Below are positions 63,638 to 64,000 of a DNA stretch of 64,000 nucleotides, piece after piece. A model generated the notes under the pieces. It was not told where the DNA came from, did not search any database, and saw only the letters and a program-made list of their open reading frames with translations. Positions within the stretch are counted from its first letter, which is position 1. The number at the start of each line of letters is the position of its first letter. The position numbers and the translations under genes are program-made. The stretch comes from Methylomonas sp. (GTDB taxonomy: Bacteria; Pseudomonadota; Gammaproteobacteria; Methylococcales; Methylomonadaceae): assembly GCA_002928965.1 (NCBI GenBank), contig PERU01000017.1, positions 1 through 64,000 of the forward strand, read 5' to 3'.

Positions 63638-64000
63638 TCAGGATCTTTTTGAGCGTGTAATAGTAACCAATCCAATCAGTGAACTTGCCATCAGAATAAA
63701 AGACGGTGGCAGAGGAACTGAGCCAACAAGTTCTGGTGAGCGGTTTAAGATCGAAAGCGCACCGAACTGTCCATCCCAACTGCCTGGGCCTGAGAAATTC
63801 AAACGTAAACTACTGACATTGCCGAATTGCTCGGGTTGTGAGAAATCACTAAAACTGAATTCCACGTCTCCCACCTCAGTGAAATTCTTGATACCACTGC
63901 TGGAAACACCGTTAACGATAAATTCAATGTTTACATTGAGATTGAGTTTTTTGATATCAAACAACAGGGTGTCGCCATGGCTTGTCAAGTCAATAGGCTG
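63638..64000 (-). CDS. Exported VPLP-CTERM (exosortase-type) protein, N-terminus beyond window
   Basis: The minus-strand frame is open to the window end, so only the last 120 residues are seen. The end carries VPLPPSFILMASSLIGLVTI followed by TRSKRS: a VPLP motif, one hydrophobic helix and a basic tail. This is the VPLPA-CTERM form of the PEP-CTERM sorting signal, processed by an exosortase in the inner membrane. The rest is polar and beta-rich, as in surface or matrix proteins (GISxxGSGxxFG-like motifs). No exosortase is in the window. Function unknown. Confidence 0.8.
   Translation of the reverse strand, partial: QPIDLTSHGDTLLFDIKKLNLNVNIEFIVNGVSSSGIKNFTEVGDVEFSFSDFSQPEQFGNVSSLRLNFSGPGSWDGQFGALSILNRSPELVGSVPLPPSFILMASSLIGLVTITRSKRS

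Overview
The window looks like a piece of a gammaproteobacterial chromosome, most probably from a methanotroph or other methylotroph of the Methylococcales type. This is inferred from gene content, not from a database search. The pointers are a complete NAD-dependent formate dehydrogenase cluster (fdsG-B-A-fdhD-fdsD), formate-dependent purT, the gammaproteobacterial orders maf/yceD-rpmF-plsX-fabH-fabD-fabG and rne/rluC, and a C-terminal VPLP-type exosortase signal. Most of the DNA is ordinary housekeeping chromosome; accessory material is confined to gaps of 0.3 to 1 kb.

Layout. 1-600: the cut end of a BrnT/BrnA-like toxin-antitoxin pair, then a long inverted repeat and a REP-like copy. 603-2282: a WecA-type polyprenyl-phosphate sugar transferase with an unusual membrane extension. 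2283-3283: a repeat-rich gap holding a 390-bp element with perfect 19-bp inverted ends that abuts a second repeat family. 3284-8461: rne (minus) with a long leader, and rluC, a HAD phosphatase and sppA (plus). 8528-11226: 4.5S RNA, dnaX, ybaB, recR. 11441-14739: xseA, two YeeE/YedE membrane proteins and a histidine-rich cation exporter. 14798-20759: the formate dehydrogenase operon. 20929-21246: bfd with a Fur box and a terminator. 21259-23380: yciB-yciI-bolA-ppiC. 23414-27751: small unknown proteins, two methyltransferases and a SPOR protein. 27757-30698: two UDP-sugar enzymes and a TetR regulator. 30767-33802: udg-uvrC-pgsA. 34026-35957: a DUF945-LprI fusion. 36541-38612: trpE-trpG. 38761-45713: a FAH-family hydrolase, a Tyr-rich lipoprotein, kup, tonB-exbB-exbD and a chemotaxis transducer. 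46335-49088: mtnB-mtnD-mtnC-rimK. 49125-49470: RNase P RNA. 49532-56829: a CBS protein, dusA, folE, a membrane MutS-like ATPase, purT, a lytic transglycosylase and an HDOD protein. 56841-62097: maf and the yceD-rpmF-plsX-fabHDG group. 62167-64000: a diguanylate cyclase and a truncated exported VPLP-CTERM protein.

How it fits together. Formate made by C1 oxidation is oxidised to CO2 by Fds, yielding NADH, and is also used by PurT in purine synthesis. bfd-fur, tonB-exbBD and the CDF exporter point to active metal handling. The fab cluster feeds phospholipid synthesis, but acpP, usually found after fabG, is absent here.

I found no CRISPR array, tRNA gene, intact transposase or phage module. The points most worth follow-up are the two nested MITE-like families, the DUF945-LprI fusion, the membrane-anchored MutS-like ATPase, the WecA-type enzyme with its C-terminal extension, and the missing acpP.
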